A DNA stretch of 64,000 bases, taken from positions 2,356,001-2,420,000 of the forward strand of contig JANTQA010000040.1 of assembly GCA_027625915.1 (NCBI GenBank). The letters run 5' to 3'. Positions 35,401-47,743 of the stretch are shown piece by piece. The notes under the pieces are model-generated. The model had not been told where the DNA came from. It saw only the letters and a program-made list of their open reading frames with translations, and searched no databases. The number at the start of each line of letters is the position of its first letter. Position 1 is the stretch's first letter. Origin of the DNA: Anaeramoeba flamelloides. Lineage: Eukaryota; Metamonada; Anaeramoebidae. Position numbers and translations under genes: made by a program.

Positions 35401-38400
35401 TAATAAAATATATTATTACATCTTCTTAAAACAAATTAAATCATAGAAATATTCAATTTCAAACATCCCCAATATCTTTTTAGGCAACATTAATAAAATA
35501 ATGAAATTAAAACCTGTAAGTTTCAATACTTCTGAAAAGGTATTCAAAGGCGTCAGTATCCAATGCAAATCATTTTGCTCACTTAATTTTTATTTAACTG
35601 CAAAAACGAACACTCTTCACCGAAGCGAAATCATTGCAAATATTGAAAAATATGCATTTTTTGAAAATGAAAAATTTCTGTTTTGCTATTATCATAAAAC
35701 TGATAAAAATTATGTTGATAAATATTGGGATCTTTATAATCCACTAAAAGAATTTGAAAGAATGCATGCAGACTTCAATGATGAAAATTTTCCCTGGAGG
35801 CAAACGAAAGCAAATCTTTTAAATAAAGTAATAGCGACATACCCAGAATTTTTAATTATCCCAAGAACGGCAACTGACGATTTAATGAAAAAATCTTCTG
35901 ATTATAGGACTAGAAACAGAGTTGCGGTGTTGTCATATTATTATGAAAAAAATAATTCTACGATTACTAGAGGTTCGCAACCAAAACAAGGGTTTTCAGG
36001 GAATAGATCTTCTGATGATGAAAAGTATCTCTCTGCAATACGCAGGGCTACGAGTAATGATAAAATTTTATATATTTTCGATTGTAGACCAAAAAAAAAT
36101 GCAGTTGGGAATAGAACTCGTGGCGGGGGTTATGAGCTTATTGATCATTACGACAAATGTAAACTTCAATTCCTTGGAATCGATAACATTCATGTGATGA
36201 GAAGAAGTCTTATGAAATTAAGAGAGCTTTGTTTAAAAACTTGTTATTTGAAGTATAATGATTGGTAAGATATTTGATATTTTTTTTTTATTTTATTTAT
36301 TGATTTGTTTTGCTTCTATTTCCTTTTTTTCCAGTTACATAATATGTTTCGTTAGATTCGGGAAAATTTTTTCAATGGTCGATATTATGATTAATGTTGA
36401 GTTTTGTTAAATTAGAAAAATACACATACAATTAGTCGATGGTATCTTGTCATTTGATCGATCGATCAATAATTGTTGTTGAAATTTCAACTAATTTAGC
36501 AATACAATTTTTTTTTCCGCTCGTTTCATCATTTTGGACACATAGATTTTTAATTTTTTGTTTTTATACTTTTTTTCTTTTATTTAGATAAAAATGATTA
36601 CATATAAAAACATTAATACTGGGTTAACTTAAATATGATCCAAATTTATGCCTCGAAAAATATAATAAATTGAGTTTTTTTTTTGTACCTATTTTTTTGT
36701 TTCTGTGATGTCCAAATTTTTGGAATGGGGTTTAATAATTTTATATTATATATCCAAAAATTTTGGCACAGTTTTAAACAGTTGAAAGAATAACAATACC
36801 ACACTTTAAATTCAAACTGGAAATAATTTTAATTTTACAAACTATTTCATTTTTTATTTGTCATTTTCTGTTTTGTTTTCATTTCCTTTTTTCCAGTTAC
36901 ATAATCTGTTTCATTAGATCTGGGTAAATTTTTTCAATGTTTGATATTAGGTTAAAGTTGAGTTCTTTTAAATTGATTAACTCAAATCAAATTAGTTGAT
37001 GATTTCTAACCATTTGGTTGATACATAATTATTGGTGAATTTCAACAAATTTTCCCCTACATTTTTTTGTTAACTCATTCCAAAATTTGAATCTTCGTTT
37101 TATTTTAGAAAACTAAATTGCGTTTAAAATACTTCTAATTCAAAAAGTGAATAAAAAACTCACAGTCATTAGAAGAATTTGAAACTCAATTTAGTTTTCT
37201 AAATATTTTTGAATTTTAATTCTTATGAAACTAAACTCTATTTTACTCATAGACATTAGATCTTTTTTTTAATTTCAGAAATAAGAAGAAAGTGAAGAAA
37301 AAAAAATGAAAAAGTTAAAAAATACATAAGAAAAATTTTTAAAGTTATTGGAATTGAGATGAATTTGTCAGACTATATGATCGAAAATAATTTGGATTTG
37401 AGATCTTTTTTCTTTTTATCAAATGTTCGAATCATATTTGTAAGGAAATATTCTATAGTAATTTCATTACTTTCTTTTTTATATTCATTTTCCTCAGCAA
37501 TTCATCTGTATCTTCAATATCAACAATCTTAAAATCAAAATATTTGATTTTCTTAGAGGTTTTTTTCCCCCGTTTTTTCTGTTTTTTTCATATCTTTTAC
37601 ATCTTCATATGAAGTGATCGACATTAGAAAAAATTTTTTTTCTATAATAGGACATATTTTGGAATCTACTCCCTTTTTTTAATTGCATGTATATCTATTT
37701 AAGCCATTTGTAAATGATTTTAGTTTGAATAGAATGATTGATGATTTTCAGTTTAGGTATGAATGTTTTCCCCTAAATATATCTGGAAATTTGCGAATTT
37801 TAAAGATATCTGTTGAATTTCCAGATTTCTTTTTCTTTTGAGGATTCCGCTTTATCTTGTATTGACTTAATATAAATCTCATTGGATTTTTTACTGGTTC
37901 TCTTCTTTTTGCATATTTTCCCCGTCAATATCTTCTTTTTCATCGATTTTTAAATATTCTGCTAGATTGTTTAAATCTATTGATTTGAATTTTTTTGATA
38001 GAATTGGGCTTCATTCTTAGAAACATTATGTAGAGGCGGAATCAGTTCTAGTTTCTCATTTGAGAATGTTTGTGGTTGTGCCTATTTACACTTTGATATT
38101 TTTTTTATTTTTTTTTATTACTCCAAGCATCTATTTTGTTTATTTCTGTCTGGGTTAGATTGAAAATGTCTAATCCATCTAATAATTGATGTAAGATGAC
38201 CACTTTATAAAGTTGAATTCTGAGAGGACTTGATAATCTTTCTTTTACATATTTATATATCTAAACTCAAATTCAAAATTTTTAACACACCAACATTCAA
38301 TTTTTGAAAAATAAAATGTTATTTAATCAATTTCTAGAGGAAATACAAAATTAGAACTCATTCATTAATTGAAATGTTAACAATTGTTTATGAATTAAAA

Positions 38401-39975
38401 TACTCACAAAACCAAAAAAATAAATAATTATCAATACTAAAAAATTATTGGTATGTTTAGACATTTTTGGAGATGTACAAAAAAAAAAAATGAATTGGAA
38501 AATTTGTTTAAATTCTATTAACAATTATTGATCGATCAAATGGTTAGATACAATCAACTAATTTTATTTGAGTTCTTCTATTTTGAACAAGCTCAACTTT
38601 AATCTAATATCAAATGTTCGAAAAAATCATTGATCAAACTAAACAGGCTATGTAATTCAAAATATGAAATGAAAACAAAAAACTCAAAGATTTAAAAATG
38701 ATTTTCATATTTTACAAAAAAACTAAATTATTTCCAATTTGAATTAAATTGTATTATTGTGATTCTTTGAAGGATTTTAACTGTGTAAAATTTTGAAATA
38801 TAGTTTATATATTAATAGAAATATCTGGAAAAATTATTTTTATCTTTTTCCAGATTTTTATTACTAAATTTTGAATTGGAGTTTCGAATAATGAATTTTC
38901 TCTTAAAAAATGAAGTACTAGAAAGGCAAGTTTATCTGTACTAAACAAAATTTTTATTTCTAAAATAAATTTTAAAATAAATAGGTTTTCTGGACTTGCT
39001 GATACAAAATGGTTTCTTTATTTACAGAAAATAATATATTGGTCTAACCGTGTAGCGCATTTAGTTGTAAGAAAGGGTAATTCTGTTTTTGTTCATTGTA
39101 GCGACGGATGGGATCGAACTGCACAAATTTGTTCACTCTCAGAATTGATCATTGATCCATATTATCGAACGATTGAAGGGTTTGAAATCTTAATTGAAAA
39201 GGAATGGTTACATTTCGGACATCAGTTTTTTAAAAGGCATGGCCACGGTGCTAAAAATAGTGAGGACTCTCAACGATCTCCAATTTTTTTGCAATGGATT
39301 GATTGTGTTTATCAATTATTAAACCAGGAGCCTACTGCCTTTGAATTTAATGAAGCGTTTTTAATTTATCTTTTAGAGAATTTATTTTCGACCCAATATG
39401 GAACATTTCTTTTTAATAATCAGCAACAACGAGTTAAAAACGTCTTAAATCAAAATACTTATTCACTATGGGGTATGATCGAAAGAAATAAAAAAAAATT
39501 TCTGAATAAATTTTATATCAAAACAAGCAATTTATTAAATCCTTCATCACAAATTAGAAATCTTTCATTTTGGGAAAATTATTATTTAAAAGATTTTTAT
39601 TGGAAACCTGTCAAGTCAGTAAATTCAATCAAAATTACCGAATATGAAAAAAAAAAAAGGTTACTTCAATTTGAATATCAAAAATTAGAAAAAAAGGTCA
39701 TAAAAAAGCAATCATCGAAAGAGAATTTGTTTGAAGAAATTGATTTAACTATGGAAATTGGTTCTTTTAACAACACCAATAATAACAAAGTTCAAAATAT
39801 TGATATAAAGAAAAGCCTTGAAAATGAGTATGAATTGGAAAAAGAAAAAGAAAAAGAAAAAAGAAAAGAAAAAGAAACAGAAACAGAAACAGAAAAAGAA
39901 AAAGAAAATCAAAATGAAGAAGGAAATGAAAATGATATTGATAATATTGAACAAATAATTTCAGAACTTTCAATA

Positions 39976-40014
<39 letters not shown>

Positions 40015-40113
40015 CAGAGTAATGGACAAAACAAAACAATCGAAGAATTATTATTGGAAATTAATAATATCCAAAAAAATATGAATTCTTCAATTTCTCA
40101 CAAAGAAAACTAA
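32493..40113 (+). CDS. Myotubularin-family 3-phosphoinositide phosphatase (multi-exon)
   Basis: Myotubularins remove the 3-phosphate from PI3P and PI(3,5)P2 on endosomes. Exons read with confidence are 32493-32660, 32819-33001 (PH-GRAM, IGTLIITNARILF), 35484-36264 and 38985-40113. The segment completing the GRAM domain between 33002 and 35483 is unresolved. Exon 35484-36264 opens with NINKIMKL and carries the RCKDF-like QCKSF, SQPKQGFSGNRSSDDEKYL and FDCRPKKNAVGN blocks. The last exon carries the catalytic loop VHCSDGWDRTAQ, with Cys at 39097-39099 and the CX5R Arg intact, so the enzyme should be active. It also has EKEWLHFGHQF and SPIFLQWIDCVYQ. The C-terminus is a coiled-coil region with KE repeats and a run of 13 Asn. 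Introns range from about 70 bp (33002-33071) to 2720 bp (36265-38984). The two large exons join in phase through a split Trp codon. Confidence 0.88.
33529..33671 (+). repeat. Tandem duplication of about 70 bp
   Basis: Two adjacent units share AAATTCGTAAAGTCATTT, AAGGTTTTCAGG, ATACTG and CAAAATAAAAGGAAC. The second unit is slightly shorter. It belongs to a dispersed repeat (family K) also present at 46255-46510. Confidence 0.7.
33793..34375 (-). repeat. Family F MITE-like element, copy 3, TA-flanked
   Basis: Reverse orientation relative to the copies at 7063 and 42841. The ends AGCTATTTCCAAGAAAGTG and CACTTTTTTGGAAATACCT are inverted, and TA stands on both sides. It lies in a myotubularin intron, inside a family K repeat whose uninterrupted counterpart is at about 46.4 kb. 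Confidence 0.8.
36290..37090 (-). repeat. Two decayed family C copies, reverse orientation
   Basis: 36290-36540 and 36860-37090 each contain a CCAGTTACATAATNTGTTT block. In reverse, each also contains the ATTGATCGATCAAATGG and ACTAATT landmarks of family C (CATTTGATCGATCGATCAA in the first). Ends are not preserved. The second copy may be a tandem or an independent insertion. Confidence 0.6.
37880..38960 (-). pseudogene. LINE-like reverse transcriptase relic, interrupted
   Basis: On the minus strand from 38263 to about 38112 the frame reads VKERLSSPLRIQLYKV, ILHQLLDGLDIF and LTQTEINKIDAW. This fits the C-terminal part of non-LTR retrotransposon reverse transcriptases (typical pattern: Klrlyks.v.p.LLYG, then LT...l..lda). 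Beyond the family C insertion (38264-38805) the frame seems to continue at 38806-38960 (NLVIKIWKKIKIIFPD). Below 38112 the reading is broken by several stops, with recognisable stretches such as SIDLNNLAEYLKIDEKED near 37.95 kb. Only the tail of the element remains. The assignment rests on a short match. Confidence 0.45.
38264..38805 (+). repeat. Family C MITE-like element, copy 2, TA-flanked
   Basis: It starts AACTCAAATTCAAAATTTTT and ends TTTTGAAATATAGTT, with TA on both sides. It contains the ATTGATCGATCAAATGGTTA block. It sits inside a LINE-like relic within the myotubularin intron, and therefore inserted after the LINE. Confidence 0.8.
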
Positions 40114-40126
40114 TACCAATTGGTTC

Positions 40127-40158
<32 letters not shown>

Positions 40159-41599
40159 ACTCTATTATGATTTCTTTTTGTTAATATTCAACTTATTTTT
40201 ATTTTTTTTGATTTTATTATTTTCTAAGATTATTTTAGAGATTTTTTTAAAAACACAAGGAATAACAAATAAGATTTTATATTAAAAAATATAAATTAAT
40301 TAGAAAATCGGGTTTATAATAAAATATAATAAAACTCATAAATTTTTAATCAAGAAATCATTATTTATTTTTAAAAAAGTTATCAATTCTTTTTAGTTTT
40401 TTTTTTTTTTTCTGAATTAGTCAATGCTCAACCATTTATTAAATCACAAAAACAAGATTTTAATTTCAAATTAATAATACATTTTCGTGAATTTTTTGTA
40501 CAATTTTTTTAAAACAAACTAAAGTAATTTTAGTGAAAAAATTACCAAAAGTAATATCTTAAAATAAAAAAAACATGGATTTATTCTTTTTGGAAAAAGT
40601 TTGGGAAATATTTTGAATTTTGATTGAAAAGTAGTTCTATTTTATTCTGTTTTTAATTTTTCTATTCTTGAAAAAGTGTAAATTACACTCTAGATGTTCT
40701 AATACTTAAATTCCCTTAAAAGTGATTTAAGAGCAAAATCATAGATTTTACGATTGTTCAAGGAAAAGTCACACACAAATTATTTTGGTTTAAAAATAAA
40801 AAGTGAAAAATTGAAAGAAAAAAGGAAAAAACAAAAAAAAAAGGAAATTTAAAAAGGGTTTATAAGAAGAAATTGGTATAAAATCATCAAAAAAAATCAA
40901 TACTATCTTTATTTAAAAAAACCCAAAGTCACAGCATCAATACTTTTGGCTAATTTCATTTAATTTGATAATTGATCATGGTTGTTCATATTGTGAGATA
41001 GTCATTTAAGTGGAATGATTTCTTTTTGATCTGATTTACTTTAATCCTTAGGTCTTTTTTAGACTTTGGTTTTTAGATTTTATGTAACAGTTACCTATAC
41101 TGTTGGTGGTTCAGTAACACAGTATTAGCAAGTAATCACTTAATTTTTTTCCTTTGATAACTCTTCAAGTATAAAAAGAAAATTCAGTCAGACAAAAAAT
41201 AATAAAAAAATAAAAAACTGTTCAGAAAAGTAAAAATATTAAGATTCTGCTTTGATTTTATTTTCTTTTGTTATTTTTTCGCAAATTAGAAAACTAAAAA
41301 GAGTTTGTCTTTAAACTTAAAATATCTCATGAAATCCATTTAAAAAAAAATAATAAATCAAATTCGAGTCATAAAGGACAATTAAAAATTTAAAAAATTT
41401 CACAAATGCACTTATTTACTTAATAATAAATTAAAATTTCAAATGTTTTGTAAAAAAATAATAAAATCAGTAAACTGTATAAAGTTTATTGAAAAATTGG
41501 AATTATTTTTCAAAAGTGAAATTACCATACAATCTGTATGTATATTTAAAGGTCAATAGAAATTAACAAAAAAAAAATAAAATTAAAACAAAAACAGAA
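40114..41599. other. Convergent spacer between myotubularin and Tom40 genes
   Basis: Both neighbouring genes end towards this stretch. An A run of about 24 bases follows the myotubularin stop. No gene or clear repeat seen. Confidence 0.5.
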
Positions 41600-44500
41600 C
41601 TAATCTCTTGGTCCCAAATGTACTTTAATTCCTGCAGAATATTTATCATTTAAATAATCCATTGTGACTGAAAATCCCAATGTGACAATTGGGAAAGCTA
41701 AGGAAACACAAGTTTCTAACTGACCAGTTGATGTAAGCCTGCTTTGGAAAATTGCATTTCTTAAAGAATATTTAAAGCCTAAAGAGGTAAATGAAGAATA
41801 ATTTGCAAGATTAAAATAAAATTCTGTTCCAAAGCCAATTCTTGGTGTTATTTTATGAACATAAGAAAGTGAGATGTATTTTAAAAAGTCCGAATAGGTA
41901 AATGTTGAAATGGATTTTTCTCCAACATGGCGCCCCATCAACATTATAGAACTTGCCTTATTTGGGTTGAAATAAGTTAGCCTAAGGCCAACACTTAATT
42001 TTTTTGTTAATCGCTGGTAATAAGATGAAGTAAATGTCTTTGTCGATTGATATTCCATTCTCCCTGTCCAATCTTTTCCCATGTATTCTGCGTTGATAAC
42101 TCCATTTGAATTGGATTCTCTTTTACTTACATTGAATGAACTTTGTACAAACATTCTTTGGCTTAATCTTGCTAAAAAGTTCCCTCGTAAAAATCCATTC
42201 ATGTCCATGTTTCCTACAAGAGACATCTATTCAAATCGAGAACGAAATACGAATGATAAGAGAAAAAATAAAATAAAAAATAATAATAATAATTTTAATA
42301 AATTAATCATTTGATTTTGATTTGGATTTTGATTTAGTATTTGATTAGGATTTGGTTTTTGAGTTAATTTTGGTTTTTCAAAAAATGTATGACAATTTCA
42401 ATGTGAAAAAGATTTGAGAATCAGAGAAATAATTATCTTCATCATTTCATCGTGAAGGTCAGAAATTACTAAAATAAGTGATTGTAGATGATCAACTGTT
42501 TAAAAAAAAATTTTAAAAAAGTTGTTTTAAAAAGTGTTACTCAAACAGTTGAAGCAACAGTATTTAAAAACTTGTGTTGCTCACTTTTTTAAAATGACTT
42601 TATTCAAAATTATTCTTTTTTGTTTAATTTTTTTATTTAAAAATAAAAACTTTTTATCCAACAAATTATATATCAGCCAAATATTGAATTTTACTTAATA
42701 GTACAACAACAACGGTATAATAAATATCCTGCATTTTTTTAACATTCTATGTCTTTTATCTCTTGGTAATCTTTTATAAATATATATCTCTCTCATTTTA
42801 AACAACCAAGTTTGAAGGTATATATATATATATATATATAAAGTATTTCCAATAAAGTGGTATATTTTTTTTTGGCTTTTTATAAAAAATCATCTTTATC
42901 AGTTGATCTATATTCGTCAATTGACATTATCAAATTAATTTAAATATTAATACTGATTGAATCAATGACCTATTGTATTATTTCAAAATATATTCTTCAA
43001 AATATTTCTCAAAAAATGAAAAAAATTTGAGCTTTTTTTGGAAAAAAGCAAAATAATAAATTTCAATAAAAAAAGGGTAATATGATAAGGACATGAACGA
43101 TTTTTTAAACAATAAAACACAGTCATAACTTTTTCCATTCTATTGGAAATTTAGTTGAGATTAATTCTCCTTTGGAAAATGATTTTTATGATAAAAAAGA
43201 AAAAAAAAAAAACAGCAATTTTCATACCTAAAAATTATCATGTAAAATCGAGATTAAATAATTGTAATATCTTTTATTTATACTAACAAGCAAATTGAAT
43301 TATTATCAAGAACCAATTAATGAATGTTAAACTATTCTGGATATTTGAATACTTTTTTGAAGATATACCTTTATAAAGATATTTTACAATAAATTTACCC
43401 TCCTTTTTTTTTGGAAATAGCTGTTATATTCAAATGGAGATTAAACAAATGATTTTAAGAGGGATTTATCATAGTATAATATATTTACATAGCAATTAAA
43501 AAAATTTTAAAATCTCCAAAAAAAAAAAAAAACAATAAACTTTGTTTCTGTCAAAGTAAAACAAAAAATTTTTTCAAATTTCAATTATTTTTTATAATTT
43601 ACTTTGAAGAATAAATAAGAAATTAGTAAAATAATGATATTTGAAGAAAAGTTGATGTCAGTATGAAGTTAATCTAATCAATCAATATATTTTTTTAAAA
43701 ATTGAAAAAGTAAAATTCTAATGGACATATTGAGAAAAACAAGAATTTTCATTTTGATCTTCAATTAAAGATCAAAGAAAATCCCAATAGAAATCAATAT
43801 GAATTGTTCTACAATAATCATTACTATTTCACTAACATTAGAATAACATATTTTTACCTAGTAGCTATAGATCTTTTCATAAAAAAAAATTGCAAAACAA
43901 TAATGTATTAAAAAAACAAGCAAAAAAATAAAAATAAAAAAGGGGTAAAAATGGTTTTAATAAATTGAAATTTCTTCTAATATTAATTTTTTCTTCTGAT
44001 ATCTATACAAACCCTTTAAACATATATAATTCACTAATTATAACTGGGCGCCTTTGACTGGAAAATTTATATAATTATATATAAGATGCAAAATGTTTTG
44101 GTGCTTTTGTTTGATAAGATCTATTCAAGTCTTAAGATTTTATTTTGTTTATCATTTTTTGAAAAAGCTTCTACAAAAAACTAATAAATCAAAGCCAAAC
44201 CAGAAAAAAAAAAAAAAAAAATTAATTAATTTATTTTTTGACACGTTTTTAGTTTTTATACTTTTGTTTGAAAATGAAAAAAATGAAGTTTTTAAATTTT
44301 TAACATATAATAAATTTTTTTTTTTTTCAACAAAATATTTTTGAAAAGTATCAATTAGTTTCTATTAATAAAATAAAGAAGGTTTGGTAATGTTAATCCA
44401 TAAAATTTTAGATCTTTCAGGAAAAAAAGTTACAGAAGTAACAGAAATCACAGAAATCGCAGAAATCACAGAAACGAAAGTACACCCAGAATTTTTTGGG

Positions 44501-47409
44501 TGTTTTTAGATTATTTTTTTAATGTGATGGTTTGATTTGCTTCTTTGTGAATTTTTTTGTGATTTCTGTTAAAAATTAGATGCTATTTTTTTATCGTTCT
44601 TTTTTTTGTAATAACCTCTTTTTAGGTTTCATAGAAATAAAGAATCAAATAATTGAGTTTTAGGATTGAAAAGAATTAGTGATAAAATGAAAATGATCAA
44701 ATTTTCACAACTTATTTTCGTTGTTTAGAGGTGGAATAAGATTTCTTTTGGTTTGAAAAAAAAAAATTAAATTTTTTTCCTCGGTTTTTTGGAAAAGTCA
44801 CAAGTCCATAAATTAATTTTTTGAAAATTGAAAACACCTAAAAGGAAATTTTCATTTTTGTACTACATACCATTTTTTTTTGTACATATTTTGAAAATTA
44901 ATAATTTTGTCCGATTTGGAAATTGATATTAAAAGAAAAGCCCCGCCAAAACCAAAAAGAGAATCCATAAAATCATCTTCAGGTAAATAGAATAAAGCTA
45001 TCTTAATTTTAATTTTGCTGAAGGATCAATTTAAAATTCAATTACTTTTCCCATTTTAAAAGTTGTTATTTCAAGAGTAATATTTAATTTTAGTCTCAGT
45101 AACAAATCACTTCAATGGATTCAATATCTGGAGGTTACTATATAAAACAAAGATAATAAATCTAATGTTAATGTTCCAAAAAGGTTTTGTGAAAAAAAGG
45201 ACGAGAAAACTCAAAGTAGAAAATTTCAGGTTTTCAAAGATAAAAATAGAAAATGTGAAATATCTATACTATTCAAAAATGTTTGCTTAATTATAATGTT
45301 ATTGGAAGTGTTTTTTTTTGATTTTTATGACTTATTCTTATCAAAAAAATATTTTCAATTTTTTGGATCTAAATCATTTTTTCTAATTTTGATCATTTTT
45401 TCTAATTTAGTCATATTTTATTTTTATCTTTTTTTTTTTCTTTTTTTTTCATTTTCTTTTCTTTTTCTTTTTTTTTTTCTTTTTTTAAGAAAGTCAAGTT
45501 TTTCTTTTTTAAAATATTTCTTCCATCCTTTTTCTTTTTTTTTAATAAGCAATTTGAAAAAAAAAAAAAAAAGATCTTTGAAAAGACTAAAAAGTATTAA
45601 GAAAATTTAAGCAATGTAATGTCTTTTAAAGTGTATATCTATTAATTAGTAAAAAAAATTTCTGTTTAACCTTTTTTCATTGAAAAAGTTTATTAATAAA
45701 AAATCACTTCGGCTACTTTACAAAAATTGTGATTCATCTTTTTTTAGTTTTTGGTTTTATTTTTTTTAATTTTTTCAAAAATCAGGGTTTTTATATGTTT
45801 AGAATAATTTAAAAAGTGAATTACTAATAAGTTTTATTTTTTAGCTGTTCTTGAATACAATTGAAGAATTTTTTTTTTTTATTCTTTTATTTCACAATTT
45901 TTGAAAAATAGTTTAGAATTCTTTTTTGATCTCTTCTCAAATTATAAGTCCCTTCATGTTCAAAATCAAGGAGAAATTGTATTAGGAATTTTAATTTATG
46001 TATTAGAGAAAATTCAACAAAAACCCTTTATAAATTAACTTGAATCTAGAACCTTAAATTTGAAAAATATTTAGATTCAAATTTATCCCTAGCTATGTGT
46101 GATATCGGGATTGAGAAAAACCAAACTTTGAAATGGTTAACTGTTACATTTCTAAACTTTATTTCATTAGACCAAAGGAAAAAATTCCACATTCAAGAAG
46201 AACAAAGAATAACTAAATTGAATTTTGAACTCTTTATGATGACAATCTATTACCAGTGGACGACTGTTTCCCAAAATTACTGTTAATTGTAAAATAAAAA
46301 GATCAAAATTTTCATTTAGCTTTCCAAAAAATCACATCCCAAGAATGAAAAAAAAGTCATAAAAGTCTCAATTCTTAAAAGGGAAATTCAGAATCTTTGA
46401 TTTATGGAATTAAAAAATTGAATTTTACAGGATTTTTTCAAAATCTTTTTTTGAAAAGCTGAATGAAAATTTTGTTTCATTTATTTTTCAACAAATAGTA
46501 AAACAAATCATAACAATTGGTAGCTTAAGAACCAAATTTATTTTCGAGAAATGAATTGCTTAATTAAAAAAAAAAACTAACATTTTCTTAAAACCGTTTT
46601 AATCAAAAATTTAACGCCATTCACTTGTAAGCTTATTTATTGGCGAACCGAAAAAAAATGTGTTGAAAAATAAGAGATCTCGTGCTTTCTGCCAAATGTA
46701 TCCGAAAGGTTGTGTTAAAGGAATATTGTAATTTAGATTTTATCGATCGATAATAAGACAAATTAGAAAAATAAAAAAAGAATTTGACAGATTATTTTAG
46801 ATTGAACACCATTGTTCTATTCTGAGTAAATATTTGTTATATGACCAGTTTTTTGTTGGATTTAAAAATATGTTTCAAAGGAAAACAAAAAAATAAAAAA
46901 AGGTTTTTTAAAAAAAAAAGCAAGATGGTTGGAAGGAAAATTCTTTTTTTTTTTTAACTTTTTTGGAATATGTTTTTTCTGAAAACACAACCTATCTTTA
47001 AAAACAGTTTTTGGTTGTCTTATTTTTGAAGTGATCCAAAATTTTAAATCGACAAAAACTAATTTGTCTTTTTTTAAATTATTGTTTCCTTTGCTTGAAA
47101 AACGAAAAACAAAAAAAAAAAAAAAAAAGAAAGAAAGAAAGAACATACACTATTATTATTGTAACTTGTTTGAATTGAATAAGAAGGTGGTTTTCGATAA
47201 GATCCCATAGTTAGTGAATGCCCAAGACTAAACTGTTTATTTAAATGATGATTTAATTCCAAAACAAAGCCATCGAAAGCCTTAATGTCAAGAATAGAGT
47301 TGGCTTCTTGTGAGTAGTTATCAAATTTTCCAGGATTTAAATTTTGAACAGGAAAGGATTGAATGGTTGTTGGTAGGTTTTTTTCTGGATTTGGTAATGC
47401 TTGTCCCAT
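41600..47409 (-). CDS. TOM40: Tom40, outer-membrane protein import channel (2 exons)
   Basis: Tom40 is the beta-barrel pore through which precursor proteins cross the outer membrane of mitochondria and related organelles. Exon 1 is 47149-47409 (87 codons) and exon 2 is 41600-42226 (208 residues plus TAG), giving 295 residues. Exon 1 shows NLNPGKFDNYSQEAN, the family's NPG..f..l segment, and then FDGFVLELNHHLNKQFSLGH. Exon 2 starts SLVGNMDMNGFLRGNFLARL (family: GD.D..G.l.A...) and continues through EYMGKDWTGRMEY to the last strands, YLNDKYSAGIKVHLG. The junction NNNS|MSLVG is in phase, with a GTATGT donor and a GAATAG acceptor. The protein is near the short end for the family, with almost no N-terminal extension. 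The 4922 bp intron is exceptional. Assignment to a mitochondrion or an anaerobic derivative cannot be made from this gene. Confidence 0.88.
42841..43423 (+). repeat. Family F MITE-like element, copy 2
   Basis: It starts AAGTATTTCCAATAAAGTGG and ends TTTTTTTTGGAAATAGCTG. It lies in the Tom40 intron directly after a (TA)n microsatellite (42820-42840), so the target duplication cannot be separated from the microsatellite. Confidence 0.75.
43424..45271. other. Part of the Tom40 intron, simple repeats only
   Basis: Contains five 9 bp units of the type ACAGAAATC (44432-44476) and a hairpin ACACCCA/TGGGTGT (44482-44503). No gene seen. The 83-codon frame at 44093-44344 is Lys/Phe/Asn-rich and not credible. 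Confidence 0.5.
45272..45907 (+). repeat. Family D/E composite repeat, copy 2
   Basis: Same order of parts as 14804-15437: TTTTCAATTTTTTGGATC, a T-rich tract, AATGTAATGTCTTTTAAA, then ACAAAAATTGTGATTCATC and TTTTTATATGTTTAGAATAA. The right end is CACAATTTTTGAAAAATAG. The 104-codon T-rich frame across 45296-45610 is an artefact of this tract. Confidence 0.65.
46255..46510 (+). repeat. Family K repeat, uninterrupted copy
   Basis: Shares TACTGTTAATTGTAAAATAA, CTTTCCAAAAAATCACATCC and AAAGCTGAATGAAAATTTT with 33580-33792 plus 34376-34460, where family F splits the repeat. Lies in the Tom40 intron. Confidence 0.55.
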
Positions 47410-47743
47410 TTATTAATTAGCTGTTTACTTTTTTTAAAAAAAATGTAATAAAACTGTTGAAAAAATAAATATTCCCCATTTTCAAAATCTAACTTGGACT
47501 TTAAAACAAAGAACCAAAACACAAACTGTTTCTTTTTGTTGATCTAAATAAGTTATTTTATTAACAATTTCAAAGGGATACACAAATTATAATTATTTTT
47601 CCTTCTAAAGTAATTGATGACTTAGTTGTACGTGGTTACAAATTAACCTGGGAAATAAATTTCTTTCTAAACTTTTTGAAATGAATTATCATTTTGAAAA
47701 GAGTTTATTGTTTCCAATTAAAAATTCTTTAAAAAAGATCTTA
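47410..47743. other. Upstream flank of Tom40
   Basis: The promoter and leader of the minus-strand Tom40 gene should lie here. Only A/T-rich sequence is visible. Confidence 0.4.

Larger units (their letters stand above)
36265..38984 (+). other. 2.7 kb myotubularin intron
   Basis: The donor is TG|GTAAGA and the acceptor AAATAG|G. Together they rebuild a Trp codon in YNDWFSGLADTKW, as the family requires. The intron holds two decayed reverse family C copies, a small palindrome at about 37095-37205 (ACTAAATTGCG against CAATTTAGT), a LINE-like relic and a full family C element. Confidence 0.8.

Noticed and set aside
39745-40039. Two minus-strand Phe- and Tyr-rich frames
   Set aside because: They are mirror readings of the KE and poly-Asn coding repeats at the end of the myotubularin gene.
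45296-45610. A 104-codon Phe-rich frame in the Tom40 intron
   Set aside because: It is the T-rich tract of the D/E repeat; the other copies do not keep the frame.
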